A DNA stretch of 64,000 nt from Clostridium sp. NkU-1 (GTDB lineage Bacteria; Bacillota_A; Clostridia; Lachnospirales; Lachnospiraceae). Shown here piece after piece: positions 30,825 through 41,648 of this stretch. Below the pieces are notes generated by a model, which was given only the letters and a program-made list of their open reading frames with translations, did no database searches and was not told the origin of the DNA. The stretch covers positions 62,001-126,000 of the forward strand of contig BBDR01000014.1 in assembly GCA_001312405.1 (NCBI GenBank). Direction: 5' to 3'. The position numbers and the translations under genes were made by a program. Positions within the stretch are counted from its first letter, which is position 1, and every line of letters begins with the position of its first letter.

Positions 30825-32907
30825 ATGAAAAAGAGAATTGCGGTTATTGCATTAGACCCATTTGCGGGAAAAGCATATGCCGGACAGGTTCGGTCGGTAT
30901 TTGGGGAACGAGTTGTTGTACGAAACTACAGCATGATGGATGGAACGGCAGCTAATATGGAACCCAGCGATTTGTATATGGGTTCAACGGATGCTTTTGA
31001 TGCCATGGGGGATCCGGACCGGTATATTCCGGCTGATGCACAGCGGATGGAAATTCAGGTTACGTATTTCAAGGAAGCAGTGCGCCGTTTGGTAGAGATT
31101 CCAAAGGGAACGAAGGTTATTTTCGTTAATATCACCGAGGTAATGGCAAGAGAAGCAGTGACACAGCTGGAACAGCTTGGGATTACCCATTTAAAGTTTA
31201 TACTCTATGCACCGGGAAGCAAGCTGACTGATATGGCAGAGATTGCTGTTACTCCCGATGAAGAGCGTTATGTGCCAGGTGGAATTCCCACAATTATAAA
31301 TCTGGGACAGAGAACCTGCTCTGCCGATACCATGATTGAAGCCGCGTTCAGGCTGGGGTTTGACGATTTGCTGGAAGAAGCTGAGTTTAAACAGTATCAG
31401 GAGTCGGTGTGCACCAATACCTATTATTTTGATCAGATGTTTAACCGTTCCAGAAGGTTGGAAAGTCAGTTTGATATTCTTATGGAAGTACTTGATCAGG
31501 GCGTAATCGCGGTAAATGAACATGGAGAAATCTATGCAATCAACAAAAATGCTGTGGACATCACCTGTGTTCCTGAAAATCACAGTCTTTTAACCATGGG
31601 GGAAGAAGTATTTCCCTATATACCATTCCGGAAATGCCTGGAGGAGAAAAAGGAGACAAATCCGCAAGTTGTGAGAGTTGCAGGTAATCTGGTAAGCCTT
31701 TACGTGCGTCCGGTGTTAAGGCGGGAGACTTGTGTTGGTGCATTTGCCATTTTACAGAAATTTAATGACATGGAGCGCCGTCAAAATGAGCTGCGGGTTC
31801 AATTGATGAAAAAGGGCCAGGGGCATAGGGCCAAATATTGTTTTGATGATGTAATTGGAGAGTCAGAGCCCATATTAAAGACGAAATTTATTTTAAATAA
31901 AATGGCGTGCACAGAATCTCCGGTCTTGCTAATCGGGGAAACTGGAACCGGTAAGGAGCTGTTTGCACATTCGGTTCATAATGCGTCAAAGCGCAGGGAT
32001 CAGCTTTGTGGCAATCAACTGTGCAGCCATGCCGGAAAATTTATTGGAGAGTGAGCTGTTTGGTTATGAAGAAGGTGCCTTTACCGGCGCAAAAAAGGGA
32101 GGCCGTCCGGGATTATTTGAATTCGCCCATCAGGGGACTCTGTTCTTAGACGAAGTGGAGGGCATGAGTCCGGCGCTGCAGGTAAAGCTGCTGCGCGTTT
32201 TGCAGGAACGTGAGATCATGCGGGTCGGCGGAAATCAAATCATTCATGTTGATGTGCGGATTGTTGCCGCAACCAATGAAGAGCTTGAGGAAAAAGTAGC
32301 GGAAGGCACATTCCGCCAGGATCTTTATTACAGACTGAATGCCTTGCCGGTGCTGATTCCGCCGCTTCGGAAGAGAGAGGAAGATGTATTCTTAATTCTG
32401 GAAAGTTTTCGAAAGGAACTTGGGGGAAATTTCCGGTTAAGTGATGATATCAAAGCGCTGTTTCGTAAATACCAGTGGCCGGGGAATATACGGGAACTGC
32501 GTAATGTCGTAGATTATCTGTGTTTTACTGGCCATACCGTAATAACAATTGATGATTTGCCTCCGGTTTTCCGAATAAGCAAATATAGAGAAGAGGCCAA
32601 TGGAATAAAAGGTGCTGAGCGGAATATCTATGCCGCAGATAAGCCGCCTCAGTACCAAAACACATCCCATATGCCAACCGAACAGGAGCGGGTGATTCTG
32701 GAAATTCTTTACGATGCAGAACGTACAGGACAATCCATTGGACGGGATAAAATCCTGTTGGAGGCACAGATGCGCAGGATAAAGTTAACTCAGCCTCAGG
32801 TGCGTAAAATATTAGGCAGATTAGAGGAAATGGGCTACGTAATTGTTTCAAGAGGCAGAGGCGGAAGCAGCATTACCAAAAAAGGAGTCGATTGGATAAC
32901 GAATTAA
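30825..32907 (+). CDS. sigma-54-dependent activator, PrpR-type sensor (one frame break)
   Basis: Enhancer-binding protein that should open sigma-54 promoters. Restored length is 693 aa (one extra base near 31999). Domains in order: an N-terminal PrpR_N/RocR-like ligand domain (about 1-190), a PAS-like domain (about 215-330), the AAA+ domain (about 345-580) with Walker A GETGTGKE and the sigma-54 loop [12 protein letters not shown], and a C-terminal winged-helix-like segment ([20 protein letters not shown]) instead of the common Fis helix. ATG 30825 follows AGGAAGG. It lies directly upstream of a -24/-12 promoter and a sulfur amino-acid operon that ends in rpoN, so the operon is its probable target. 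Confidence 0.88.
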
Positions 32908-32946
32908 TAGGCTAAGAAAATCCGGTACACGACCATATAGCAATGG

Positions 32947-32989
32947 ATTAACAAACCATTAACAACCTATTTATAACCAATTAACGACC
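32947..32989 (+). promoter_or_regulatory. candidate upstream activator sites (repeats)
   Basis: ATTAACAAACC (32947-32957), ATTAACAACC (32958-32967) and ATTAACGACC (32980-32989). The last two are 22 bases apart, two helical turns. They lie about 125-170 bases upstream of the -24 box, where an activator of the type encoded at 30825 would bind. Confidence 0.6.
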
Positions 32990-33043
32990 AAAAAGAAAAG
33001 TTTTTCATTTCCCGTCAAAATTCTACAAGATGTAACAAAAGGA

Positions 33044-33087
33044 TAAACGTAGAAAAGGCAGCATTTGCAGGCTTTTTCTACGTTTTT
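33044..33087 (+). terminator. intrinsic terminator of the activator gene
   Basis: AAACGTAGAAAA (from 33045) pairs with TTTTCTACGTTT, with extra GC pairs toward the loop and a T run following. Confidence 0.8.
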
Positions 33088-33115
33088 ATTTATATTTTTC
33101 CTTATTGATAAAAAG

Positions 33116-33132
33116 TTGGCACGTGTATTGCT
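33116..33132 (+). promoter_or_regulatory. sigma-54 (-24/-12) promoter
   Basis: TTGGCACGTGTATTGCT. The GG and GC elements have the invariant ten-base spacing and match TGGCAC-N5-TTGCW perfectly. It is 35 bases upstream of the aminotransferase-like gene, so the sulfur amino-acid operon depends on sigma-54 and on the activator at 30825. Confidence 0.92.
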
Positions 33133-33166
33133 CTATATAAAAGTATAAAACTGAAAGGAGTTATAT

Positions 33167-34342
33167 ATGAAGTATAATTTTGACATCGTAGTTGACCGGA
33201 ACAATAACCGCGCAGGAAAATACGATGAAAGGCAGAAAAAGTTTGGCACAACGGATGTTATTCCGCTTTGGATCGCAGATATGGATTTCCAGACTGCACA
33301 GCCAATCATTAATGCATGCGTGGAAAAAGCAATGGAAGGGATATGGGGATATACTTGCCGGCCTGACTCCTATTTTGATGCTATACTTGGCTGGCAGTAC
33401 CGCAGGCATGGCTGGAAGATTGACAAGGAAAAAGTAAGCTGGAGCCTGGGAGTTGTACCGGCACTGTCTTCCATTGTCAAGGTGTTTACCAAGGAAGGGG
33501 ACTCCATTATGATTCAGACTCCTGTGTATTCTGAATTCTATGATGTTACAGAAGCATGGGAAAGAAAGGTGGTTGAAAACCAGCTGGTTGAAGAGGATGG
33601 AAAATGGACAGTTGATTTTGCAGATTTCGAGAAGAAAGCAAAAGATCCGAAGGTAAAAATCTTTCTTTTATGCAATCCTCATAATCCTCTTGGGATTGTC
33701 TGGACAAAAGAACAGCTTCAGAAGATGTTTGAAATTTGTTATGCCAATGATGTGCTGATGGTTTCTGATGAAATACATTCTGATCTGGTGTTTCATGGCA
33801 AAAAAACATACTCCAACAGCTATGATATCAGAAAAGGCAAAGGATCATGTCATAAGCTGCATTTCAGGTACCAAGACATTTAATCTTGCAGGATTACAGG
33901 CATCAACCACTGTTTTTCCCAGCTTGGAAATGAAGGCTGCTTTTGATAAGTTCTGGATGAATTTAGACATTCACAGGAATAATGCATTTAGCTCAGTTGC
34001 TATGGAAGCGGCATTTAATGAGGGGGAAGAGTGGTTAGAGCAGTTGCTTCCATATATTTCTGAAAACTTTGATTTTATCAAGGATTATTGTGAGAAGTAC
34101 ATTCCAAAAATCAAACCTAATGTACCGGATGCTACTTATCTGGTATGGCTGGATTGCCGGGAATTGGGAATGAATAATGAAAGATTAAGAAAATTTATGA
34201 TTGAAGAAGCAAAGCTGGGATTAAATGAAGGCTATACCTTTGGCCGCAGTCTTTCCGGTTATATGAGACTCAATGCAGCATGTCCGCGAAGCTGCTTGCA
34301 AAAGCCATGAAACAGCTGGAGGATGCAGTAAATAGTCTGTGA
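33167..34342 (+). CDS. PLP-dependent C-S lyase, MalY/PatB type (two frame breaks)
   Basis: Cystathionine beta-lyase / cysteine desulfhydrase of fold-type I. It splits S-containing amino acids to pyruvate, ammonia and a thiol. Restored length is 391 aa. ATG 33167 follows AAAGGAG. Motifs: TTDVIPLWIADMDF near the start, CNPHNPLGIVW (PLP site), DEIHSDLVF, and the Schiff-base lysine in ISGTKTFNLAGLQ. The breaks are A7 at 33800-33806 (needs six, giving HGKKHTPTAMISEKA) and a missing base near 34293, restoring the end KAMKQLEDAVNSL. It is first in the sigma-54 operon. Confidence 0.87.
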
Positions 34343-34404
34343 GATAAATACTTATAAAAGTCACTTAAATTCAAAATTTTGGGGTGAAAAGGAGAAGTGT
34401 ACTT

Positions 34405-35662
34405 ATGAATAAAAAAAGATATCTGGAAAAGCTATCGGTTCCCGATCCTGTTGGTATTGGGTATCCTGATCGGATCAGGTTTTGGCCTGATTGCAGGAGA
34501 GAAGGCTATAATTGTTAAGCCGCTTGGCGATATTTTCCTTAACTTAATGTTCACAATCGTTGTGCCAATGGTCATGGTTTCTATCTCCAGTGCTGTCGGA
34601 AGCATGGTAAATATGAAACGTCTTGGAAGTATTTTAGTAAATCTTATTGTTGTTTTTATCGGAACCGGTGCTGTCGCAGCTGTACTTGTCCTGTTTGCAG
34701 TGAATATTTTCCCGCCTGCAGCAAGTACCTCAATTGCTATGGGTTCGGCGGAAGTTGGAGAAGCGACTGCTGTTGGTGACATGATTGTGGGAGCTCTTAC
34801 TGTTTCTGACTTTCCCGATCTTTTAAGCCGCCAGAACATGCTTCCATTGATTATTTTTTTTCTGTCATGTTCGGATTCTGTGTCAGTGCATGCGGCGGTG
34901 ACGAAAGCCCTGTTGGTAAAATGCTTATAAACTTAAATGATGTTATCATGAAAATGGTTAATTTAATCATGAAGTTTGCTCCCATTGGTCTGGGTGCATA
35001 TTTTGCCAACTTAATAGGTGAGTTCGGACCAAGCCTGATTGGCGATTACGGCCGTTCCATGATCTTGTATTATCCGCTCTGTTTGATTTATGTGGTAATA
35101 TTCTTTCCATTGTATTCCTATATGGCAGGTGGAAAAGAAGCGGTCCGCCGTATGATGAAATTTGTACCCACTCCTGCACTGACGGCTTTTGCAACCCAAA
35201 GCTCAATGGCTGCTCTGCCGGTAAACTTAGATGCCTGCGACAAAATGGGAGTTCCAAAAGATATTAGGGAAATTGTACTTCCAATGGGAGCAACCATGCA
35301 TATGGATGGTTCGGTATTATCTTCGATTGTTAAAATTGCATTTTTGTTTGGAGTGTTTCATCAGCTTTACAGGCGTTGGAACTTATGCCATGTCAATTGT
35401 TGTAGCTATTTTGTCTGCATTTGTATTATCCGGAGCACCGGGCGGCGGCCTGGTAGGTGAAATGCTGATTGTGGGTCTTTTTGGATTTCCGCCAGAGGCA
35501 TTTCCTTTAATCGCAACCTTAGGTTTTCTGTTTGACCCTGCAGCTACCTGCTTAAATTCTTCTGGTGATGCGATTGCTTCCATGATGGTAGCCAGAATGG
35601 TGGAAGGGAAAGAATGGATCAATAATCACTTAAAAGGCAACAACAAAGAATTAGCTGAATAA
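34405..35662 (+). CDS. dicarboxylate/amino acid:cation symporter, DAACS family (three frame breaks)
   Basis: Secondary transporter of the GltP/DctA/TcyP family, which includes cystine and glutamate carriers. ATG 34405 follows AAAGGAGAAG. Restored length is about 418 aa. Family motifs: LNLMFTIVVPMVMVSISSAV, TPALTAFATQSSMAALPVNL (the serine-rich re-entrant loop with its usual SSxAALP) and FDPAATCLNSSGDAIASMMV. The breaks are C3 near 34441 (needs two), T8 near 34855-34862, and T3 near 35359 (needs two). Inside a cysteine-breakdown operon, cystine or a related sulfur amino acid is the likely substrate (inference). Confidence 0.83.
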
Positions 35663-35698
35663 ACAGATATCACTGCATAAGAGAAAGGAAGAATAACT

Positions 35699-35956
35699 AT
35701 GAAAATAACAATTATTGGAAGCCACTTATGTCCAGACACACTGTATGCACTGCATAAGCTGATTGATAAGAAAGCCAGCGTGGATTTTAAAAATTTATCA
35801 GCAGATTTAAAGGATTTAAAAGCATATCTTGCTGCCCGTGAAACAGAACCGGCATATGAAGCGGTTAAAAGAAACGGTGGGATTGGAATTCCATTCTTTA
35901 TACTTGAAGACGGGACCAAAACCTTGGATCTGGATGAGGTATTAGGAAAACTGTAA
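35699..35956 (+). CDS. glutaredoxin-related protein
   Basis: 85 aa, intact, with a thioredoxin fold. The active-site stretch is SHLCPDTL, a CxxT-type centre with a single N-terminal Cys in place of CxxC, and IGIPFFILEDG is the cis-Pro loop. It sits between the transporter and cysteine desulfidase genes. A role in handling cystine or persulfide released by the lyases is plausible (inference). Confidence 0.7.
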   Translation: MKITIIGSHLCPDTLYALHKLIDKKASVDFKNLSADLKDLKAYLAARETEPAYEAVKRNGGIGIPFFILEDGTKTLDLDEVLGKL

Positions 35957-35985
35957 TATCCATAAGGAGTGCGCAGGTTCTGAAT

Positions 35986-36067
35986 TAAAAAAGCGGGGAT
36001 ATATAAGAACATTAGATTTCATAATCTGATGCTGCCAATAATCCTCCACAAATCCCCGCTTTTTAAA
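35986..36067 (+). terminator. long hairpin after the glutaredoxin-related gene
   Basis: AAAAAAGCGGGGAT pairs with ATCCCCGCTTTTT across about 50 bases. An inner AGATT/AATCT stem shortens the loop. It ends in a T run. It may lower expression of the desulfidase relative to the genes upstream. Confidence 0.7.
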
Positions 36068-36112
36068 TAACAGATATCAAACCGGAAGTCTGAGGTAATG
36101 GGGAGAATTGAT

Positions 36113-37424
36113 ATGGATACGAAAGATTTACGTTATACAACTTATGTGAAGATTTTAACAGAAGAGTTGGTGCCGGCGATGGGCTGTACGGAACCGATTG
36201 CCTTAGGATATGGTGCGGCAAAAGCGAGAGAAGTGCTTGGCAGTCTGCCCGATAAAGTAGAAGTAAATGTAAGCTATAATATTATTAAAAATGTAAAGAG
36301 CGTTGTAGTGCCCAATACGGATGGCATGAAAGGAATTGAGGCAGCAGTAGCAGCAGGAATCGTTGCTGGTGACGCATCCAAGATTCTGGAGGTCATTTCG
36401 GTAGTCAGCAGCGAGAAAAAGTCAGAGATAAGAGACTATATTAAAAAAATGTGCCGATAACTGTAAAAGCCATTGACGGAGAACTGACATTTGACATTGT
36501 ACTCATTTTATTTAAAGGGAATGAGTATGTAAAACTGAGAATTGCCCAATATCATACAAACATCATATTGATCGAGAAAAATGGAGAAATATTATTTGAT
36601 TTGGAAGCCAGCAGTGAACCGGGCAGCGGAAATGCCATGGAAAAGACTGAAGAGGTGGGCCTCACAGATAAAAGCCTGTTAAACTTAAAAGATATCATCG
36701 AATTTGCAGATACTTTGCAGGTTGATGATGTAAAAGACATTTTAGATCCTCAAATTGAGTACAACATGGCGATTGCTGAAGAGGGTTTAACGAATAATTA
36801 TGGTGCAAACATTGGAAGCACCTGGATGGCCTCTTACGGAAAGGATGTCCGTAACCGCGCAATTGCCAAGGCAGCGGCCGGCAGTGATGCCAGAATGAGC
36901 GGATGTGAACTTCCGGTAATTATTAACTCCGGCAGCGGAAATCAGGGGATCACGGTTTCAGTGCCTGTCATTGAGTATGCAAATGATCTGGGTGTAACAA
37001 AGGATAAATTATATCGTGCTCTTGCCCTGGCAAACCTGGTATCCATTCATGAAAAGACTGGAATTGGCCGTTTATCAGCTTACTGCGGCGCTGTCAGTGC
37101 CGGATGTGCTGCCGCGTGCGGTATCGCCTATTTATTAGGCGGCGGATATGAGGAGATAGCACATACTCTTGTTAATTCTGTTGTAATTACCTCCGGCATG
37201 ATCTGTGACGGGGCTAAGCCTTCCTGTGCAGGGAAAATAGCCACCAGTGTTATGGCAGGCTTTTAGGCCATGACATGTTTAAAAATGGTGAGCAGCAGTT
37301 CCGCTGTGGCGAAGGAATTATTAACCGTGATGTTGAAGAAACCATACGTAATGTGGGACGGCTTGGTAAGGATGGAATGCGTGAAACGGACCGTGAAATT
37401 GTAAAGATAATGATTGGTGAGTAA
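36113..37424 (+). CDS. L-cysteine desulfidase, CyuA/UPF0597 family (two frame breaks)
   Basis: Iron-sulfur enzyme related to serine dehydratases that degrades L-cysteine to pyruvate, H2S and ammonia. ATG 36113 has GGGGAG seven bases ahead and is preferred over ATG 36098. Restored length is 437 aa. Motifs: ELVPAMGCTEPIALGYGAAK near the start (cluster Cys), INSGSGNQGITVSVPV, IGRLSAYCGAVSAGCAAACG and MICDGAKPSCAGKIATSV. The breaks are A7 near 36443-36449 (needs A8, giving IKKNVPITVKAIDGEL) and T4 near 37262 (needs T5, giving AGFLGHDMFKNGEQQF). Confidence 0.87.
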
Positions 37425-37542
37425 TCATAAAGAATAGATAATTTTTTAGAATATATACAGCCAGGGGCACATGTAATATACATGAGCCCGATATTGGCTG
37501 GTATTGGTGTATTATTAACAGCATCTATAAGGAGGCATTATT

Positions 37543-38573
37543 ATGGTTTTAGGTCAGGAGAAAGTCTCATTTTTGAATTTACCCACTCCCTTGGAGTATC
37601 TTAAAAATATCTCAGAAGAGTTAGGAATCCAATTGTATCTTAAACGTGATGATATGACTGGTCTGGGAATGGGAGGCAATAAGCTTAGAAAGCTGGAATA
37701 TATTTTAAAGGAGGCGCAGGACAAAGGGGCAACCATGCTTGTTACTGAGGGCGGAGTTCAAACAAATCATGGCCGGTTAACAGCTGCCGTGGCAGCTAAA
37801 TACAATATGAGATGTGCGATTGTTGCAATAGGAGATTATCCGGGAGAATTGTCGGCCAACTTACTGCTTGACCGGTTAATGGGGGCTGAAGTGATCATAA
37901 AAAAAGGAGGATGGCCGTCCGTCTCCTGAGCAGTATAAGGAGTTGGTTAAGGATACAATCAAAAAAATATGAGGCTCAGGGAGAAACCGTTTATTACATA
38001 CCCCTTGGCGGTTCCGATGATGTTGGCATTCTGGGATACTATGAATGCGCGGTCGAGGTTACAAAGCAGGCGGCTGCCATGGGAATCGATGATGCACGGG
38101 TTATTTCTGCAGTGGGCAGCTTAGGGACCTATATGGGCCTGTATTGCGGATTCCATAATGAAGACTCCAGCTTAAAATTAACAGGTATTGCGATCTCTCC
38201 GTTTGATGATCACAAGGAGCATGGCATTGTTGAACTGTTTGACGGCGTAAAAGAAAAATATGGAATGAAAATAAGCGCTGGGCTGAAAGATTTTGATATT
38301 GAAAAAGATTATGTGCGGGGCGGATATAATCTTCCTTCAAAAGAGGTAAGGGATGCTGTTTGCCTTATGGCAGGAAAAGAAGCCATCCTGCTTGATCCCT
38401 GTTACACTGGAAAATGCTTTGCCGCGATCCTTGATATGGTTAAGGAAGGGAAAATCAAAAAAGGTGAGAAGATCATCATGATTCACACAGGCGGTGCGCC
38501 AGGATTATACACAAAGCATCACAGGGTGGAATTTGAAAAGGAATTAATTGATGGGGTTACAATTCTTGAATGA
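37543..38573 (+). CDS. D-cysteine desulfhydrase / ACC-deaminase family PLP enzyme (two frame breaks)
   Basis: Fold-type II PLP enzyme that splits D-cysteine (or 1-aminocyclopropane-1-carboxylate). Restored length is 342 aa. ATG 37543 follows AAGGAGG. The Schiff-base lysine sits in GLGMGGNKLRKLEYIL, QTNHGRLTAAVAAKY follows, and IHTGGAPGLYTKHH ends the phosphate-binding region. A7 at 37899-37905 and A7 at 37961-37967 each need six. Between them the true text is EDGRPSPEQYKELVKDTIKK. It is the fourth sulfur-related enzyme or carrier in this operon. Confidence 0.85.
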
Positions 38574-38619
38574 ATAAAGTGACATTATAAAAAGTCCTTT
38601 GTGCAGAATGTTCTCCGTG

Positions 38620-38658
38620 AAAAAAATGAGCGGGGCCATATGCAGCTTCGCTCTTTTT
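38620..38658 (+). terminator. intrinsic terminator after the D-cysteine desulfhydrase
   Basis: GAGCG (38628-38632) and CGCTC (38649-38653) close a GC-rich hairpin followed by five T. Confidence 0.7.
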
Positions 38659-38795
38659 GCCTGGACAATGCAGAAAATAATAAAAAAATATTAATGCTGG
38701 TATGGATTTTGTTATATAATATAATCGGACGGTATCATATCTGTAATGCAATGAATGTAATTTGATACATCGGGTAAATAAGGAGGGAGGTTGCT

Positions 38796-40165
38796 ATGAA
38801 ACATAAATTAACGGTTGAACAACGTCAGTTACTGTCTCAAAACCAGATATCTTCTCTGGAATTACTTGCATTATGTAATTGTGAGCTGAACCGGTATATG
38901 GAAAATGAATATATGGAAAATCCTTTGCTGGAGCTGACAAATACCGGAGCTGAATCTTATACTCAGGAAGACTATCAAGCGTGGTATCATTCGAATTACT
39001 GCAAACCTTTAAAGAATACCGCCGGGTTTTATGAAGAAGGCAGTGAGGGAAGCGAACAGGCCCTTGGCACTTCTAATACGAAAAATATTTATACCTATAT
39101 TTATGAGCAGCTGGAGTTAGACCGTTACTCAGATAAACAATTAAAGGTTATTGATTTTTTAATTCAGAGCCTTGACAGTAATGGGTTTATAGATTTGGAG
39201 ATTCCAGAGATTGCCCAGTTGACCGGCGTAGATGAGCGGGTAACTGAAAGCTGTTTATTAGATTTAAAAAAAGCTGGAACCAAAGGGTATTTTTGCAAAA
39301 AATCTGGCAGAATGCTTATTGCTTCAGATTGAAACACTGGGACTGGATGATGAAAATCTAAAACACATTATTTCCCATCATTTAACGGACATATCCCAGG
39401 GGAGGATAAGTTCAATCACCCGTGCATTGGATATCTCATCGGCACAGGCAAGGAGATATGTTGCTCTTATCAGTACATTAAATCCAAGACCCCTGCAAGT
39501 TTGGAGAGAACGAAAAGCAATACATTATTCCGGATGTTATCGTTGCAATGGACCCGGATGGTAAATGGAATATAGAAATCAATGACAATTGGTGCGGAAA
39601 CTATCAGTTAAACGATTATTATCTCCAGATGATGGCAGAAGTAAAAGAGCAAGAGCTTTTTGAATATTTTAAGAAAAAGTTAGAGCGGGCAAGATTTCTC
39701 ATTCATGCAGTTGAACAGAGGCGCAAGACCATTATTCAAATAACAAATGCAATACTGGAAGAGCAGGATGAGTTTTTTCGGTATTCAGGCAAACTAAAAC
39801 CATGTACCATGACACAAATGTCAGAAAAGCTGTCGGTCAGTACCTCGACCATAAGCCGTGCTGTAAAAGACAAATATCTTCAGCATCCCTCAGGCTGTAT
39901 TCTGATGAAAAACCTGTTTTCTGCATCGGTTCCTGCAGGTGACGGCTGCTTGATTAATTCGGAGGGCGTCAAACAAATAATACGTGAACTGGTGAATGAA
40001 GAGAATAAAGAAAAGCCGTATAGTGATTCAAAACTTGCAGAATTACTTAGTAAGAAGGGGTATGGCCTTTCTCGCAGAGTGATCGCCAAATATCGTGAAG
40101 AGATGGGGATCCCTGGCAGCTTTGAAAGGAAAATGAAAAATGACATCAACAAAAAAGTCAACTAA
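38796..40165 (+). CDS. rpoN: RNA polymerase sigma-54 factor (three frame breaks)
   Basis: Sigma-54 directs polymerase to -24/-12 promoters with activator ATPases. Restored length is 456 aa. ATG 38796 follows AAGGAGGGAGG. Region I (LTVEQRQLLSQNQISSLELL and ENEYMENPLLEL) contacts the activator. The middle binds core polymerase. The DNA-binding part has the HTH segment MTQMSEKLSVSTSTISRAVK, HPSGCILMKNLFS and the RpoN box SRRVIAKYREEMGIPGS. The breaks are A7 at 39266-39272 (needs six) and two missing T near 39498-39506 (reading RPLASFGENEKQYIIPDV). It lies right after the operon whose promoter needs it. Confidence 0.92.
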
Positions 40166-40174
40166 ATAATGTTT

Positions 40175-40594
40175 TTAGCTGACTCTTTTTAGCGTTATTT
40201 CCTCTGCTTCATTGACAGCTGTCTGAGCGGTGAATTTCAGCACACAATAATCCGGATCCGTAACGCCTTGAGGATAATACAAGGTATCGCCATCCTGCCA
40301 GATCATTTCCTTGCTTTCCGGATCTTCTAAGACCTCCATTGTACCTTTTAGCATAACTCCCCGAAAAAACCGTTTGTCGCAAAAGTAGATACATGCTTTT
40401 GGGTTACTGCGAAATTGCCTGACACGCATGGAGGATGTATTTGTAGTAAAATAAAAGGTCTTAATCCCCTCACGTTTTCTTGGCGGCAGCATTGCTTTCG
40501 TATTGGGGAACCCTTCATCATCCAATGAGCTTATAAAAGAGACTCCCTGCTTGTCAATTAAATTGCTGATGGTTTTCTCTGCATCCCTCATCAT
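40175..40594 (-). CDS. pyridoxamine 5'-phosphate oxidase-like flavoprotein
   Basis: 139 aa, intact, split-barrel FMN-binding fold. ATG at 40594 has AGGAGG eight bases upstream. Features: GVSFISSLDDEGFPNTKAML, KTFYFTTNTSSMRVRQFRSN and ACIYFCDKRFFRGVMLKGTM, typical of the general stress/NimA-like branch. The exact reaction is unknown. It is convergent with rpoN and next to the HxlR regulator in the same direction. Confidence 0.8.
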   Translation of the reverse strand: MMRDAEKTISNLIDKQGVSFISSLDDEGFPNTKAMLPPRKREGIKTFYFTTNTSSMRVRQFRSNPKACIYFCDKRFFRGVMLKGTMEVLEDPESKEMIWQDGDTLYYPQGVTDPDYCVLKFTAQTAVNEAEEITLKRVS

Positions 40595-40679
40595 TTTAAA
40601 TTCCTCCTGAATCTGTTTATGGAAAAACTATAGCACAAAAGAAGGGGGCAGTAAATTACTCACATTTTTGTGGGTATGC

Positions 40680-41039
40680 TCAGTCTATAAAACCGTTTTC
40701 CTTTAAAAAGTCAGTCATATTATTTTCCTTCATAATGTCAATGCCTATGCTTTGCATAATTGTAACGGCATCCAATAACCTTTTGCCGCGTTCCGTCAAA
40801 TAATATTCAACCTTCAGCGGATATCCTTCAAAAGAATGCTTGCCGATCATTCCATAAACCAGCAGCTCTTTAAGCTGTTCAAGAAGCATTTTTTGATTGA
40901 TGCCTTTAATGTCCTTTTCAAGCTGGGACAAAGACATAGCACCCTTGCCCAGCTGCCATAAAATGATTGGTTTCCATTTGCCTTTTGTAATATCATGTGT
41001 CAATTCCAGAGGGCAAGTGTACTCATCGCGTATTTTCAT
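40680..41039 (-). CDS. HxlR-family transcriptional regulator
   Basis: 119 aa, intact winged-helix regulator. The HxlR signature CPLELTHDITKGKWKPIILW is at the start (usual form CPxxxxLxxIxGKW), and MSLSQLEKDIKGINQKMLLEQLKEL is the recognition helix region. ATG at 41039 follows AGGTG. These often sense redox or electrophile stress through Cys, and this one has a Cys at residue 9. It probably controls the flavoprotein gene next to it. Confidence 0.85.
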   Translation of the reverse strand: MKIRDEYTCPLELTHDITKGKWKPIILWQLGKGAMSLSQLEKDIKGINQKMLLEQLKELLVYGMIGKHSFEGYPLKVEYYLTERGKRLLDAVTIMQSIGIDIMKENNMTDFLKENGFID

Positions 41040-41338
41040 CTCTTCACCTGCTATATATTCATTTATTTGTATCTCGCTGTTTTCTTATTTTCCTGTGCCA
41101 AACCTTCCTGCCAAATGATTTGATGAGCAGCGGCTACACAGTTCATACGAATTCCGGTCACTCACAATTACAAACATCTTAATTCTTCCTATGTTTTTTT
41201 GTCAACGAAGAAGTCAGCACAAGAGATATTGCAAAAGGAAGGCGAAAAACGATCAAGGAGATTTGTTTGAAAAGTTCATAGAAAACAGAGAAAGAGATTG
41301 CAAAAATTCCACAAAATTGTATAATGAAGGTGAAAGAT
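41040..41338. other. gap without a supported gene
   Basis: The left half is the promoter area of the HxlR gene. The right half has a 67-codon basic frame (41191-41394) that looks like chance. No domain was seen. Confidence 0.35.
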
Positions 41339-41503
41339 ATGTTCAAAAGATCCTATGCCAGGTGCAATGCCGGCGGTATGGGAAATATGACTGAATTTTT
41401 AGCAGCAGGGCCTGCAATAGCGTCCTTAGAAGCGTTTTTGTATGGTATGAAGATGATCTGTATCCTAATTTTAAATATCATGAGTCATACAGGGAATGAT
41501 TGA
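41339..41503 (+). CDS. possible small ORF, 54 aa
   Basis: ATG 41339 has GAAGG eight bases ahead and TATAAT at about 41330. The product has Gly/Met turns (NAGGMGNMTEFLAAGP) and a hydrophobic tail (GMKMICILILNIM). No family is recognised. Confidence 0.3.
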   Translation: MFKRSYARCNAGGMGNMTEFLAAGPAIASLEAFLYGMKMICILILNIMSHTGND

Positions 41504-41648
41504 ATAAAATAATAGCAACAGACGAGCTTCCATAATGTCATTAAGATTGCTCCGGGAGCCTGTTTATAAAGGGATCCTGGAAGGTAACTATTTGCGGACT
41601 GTATTAAAACTTATGCTGCGATTAACGATTAATGTGCAGGGAGGGAAT

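Noticed and set aside
41535..41648. Upstream extension of phosphopentomutase by 38 codons
   Set aside because: The family start [16 protein letters not shown] at 41649 has its own AGGGAGGG site; the extension does not look like protein of this family.
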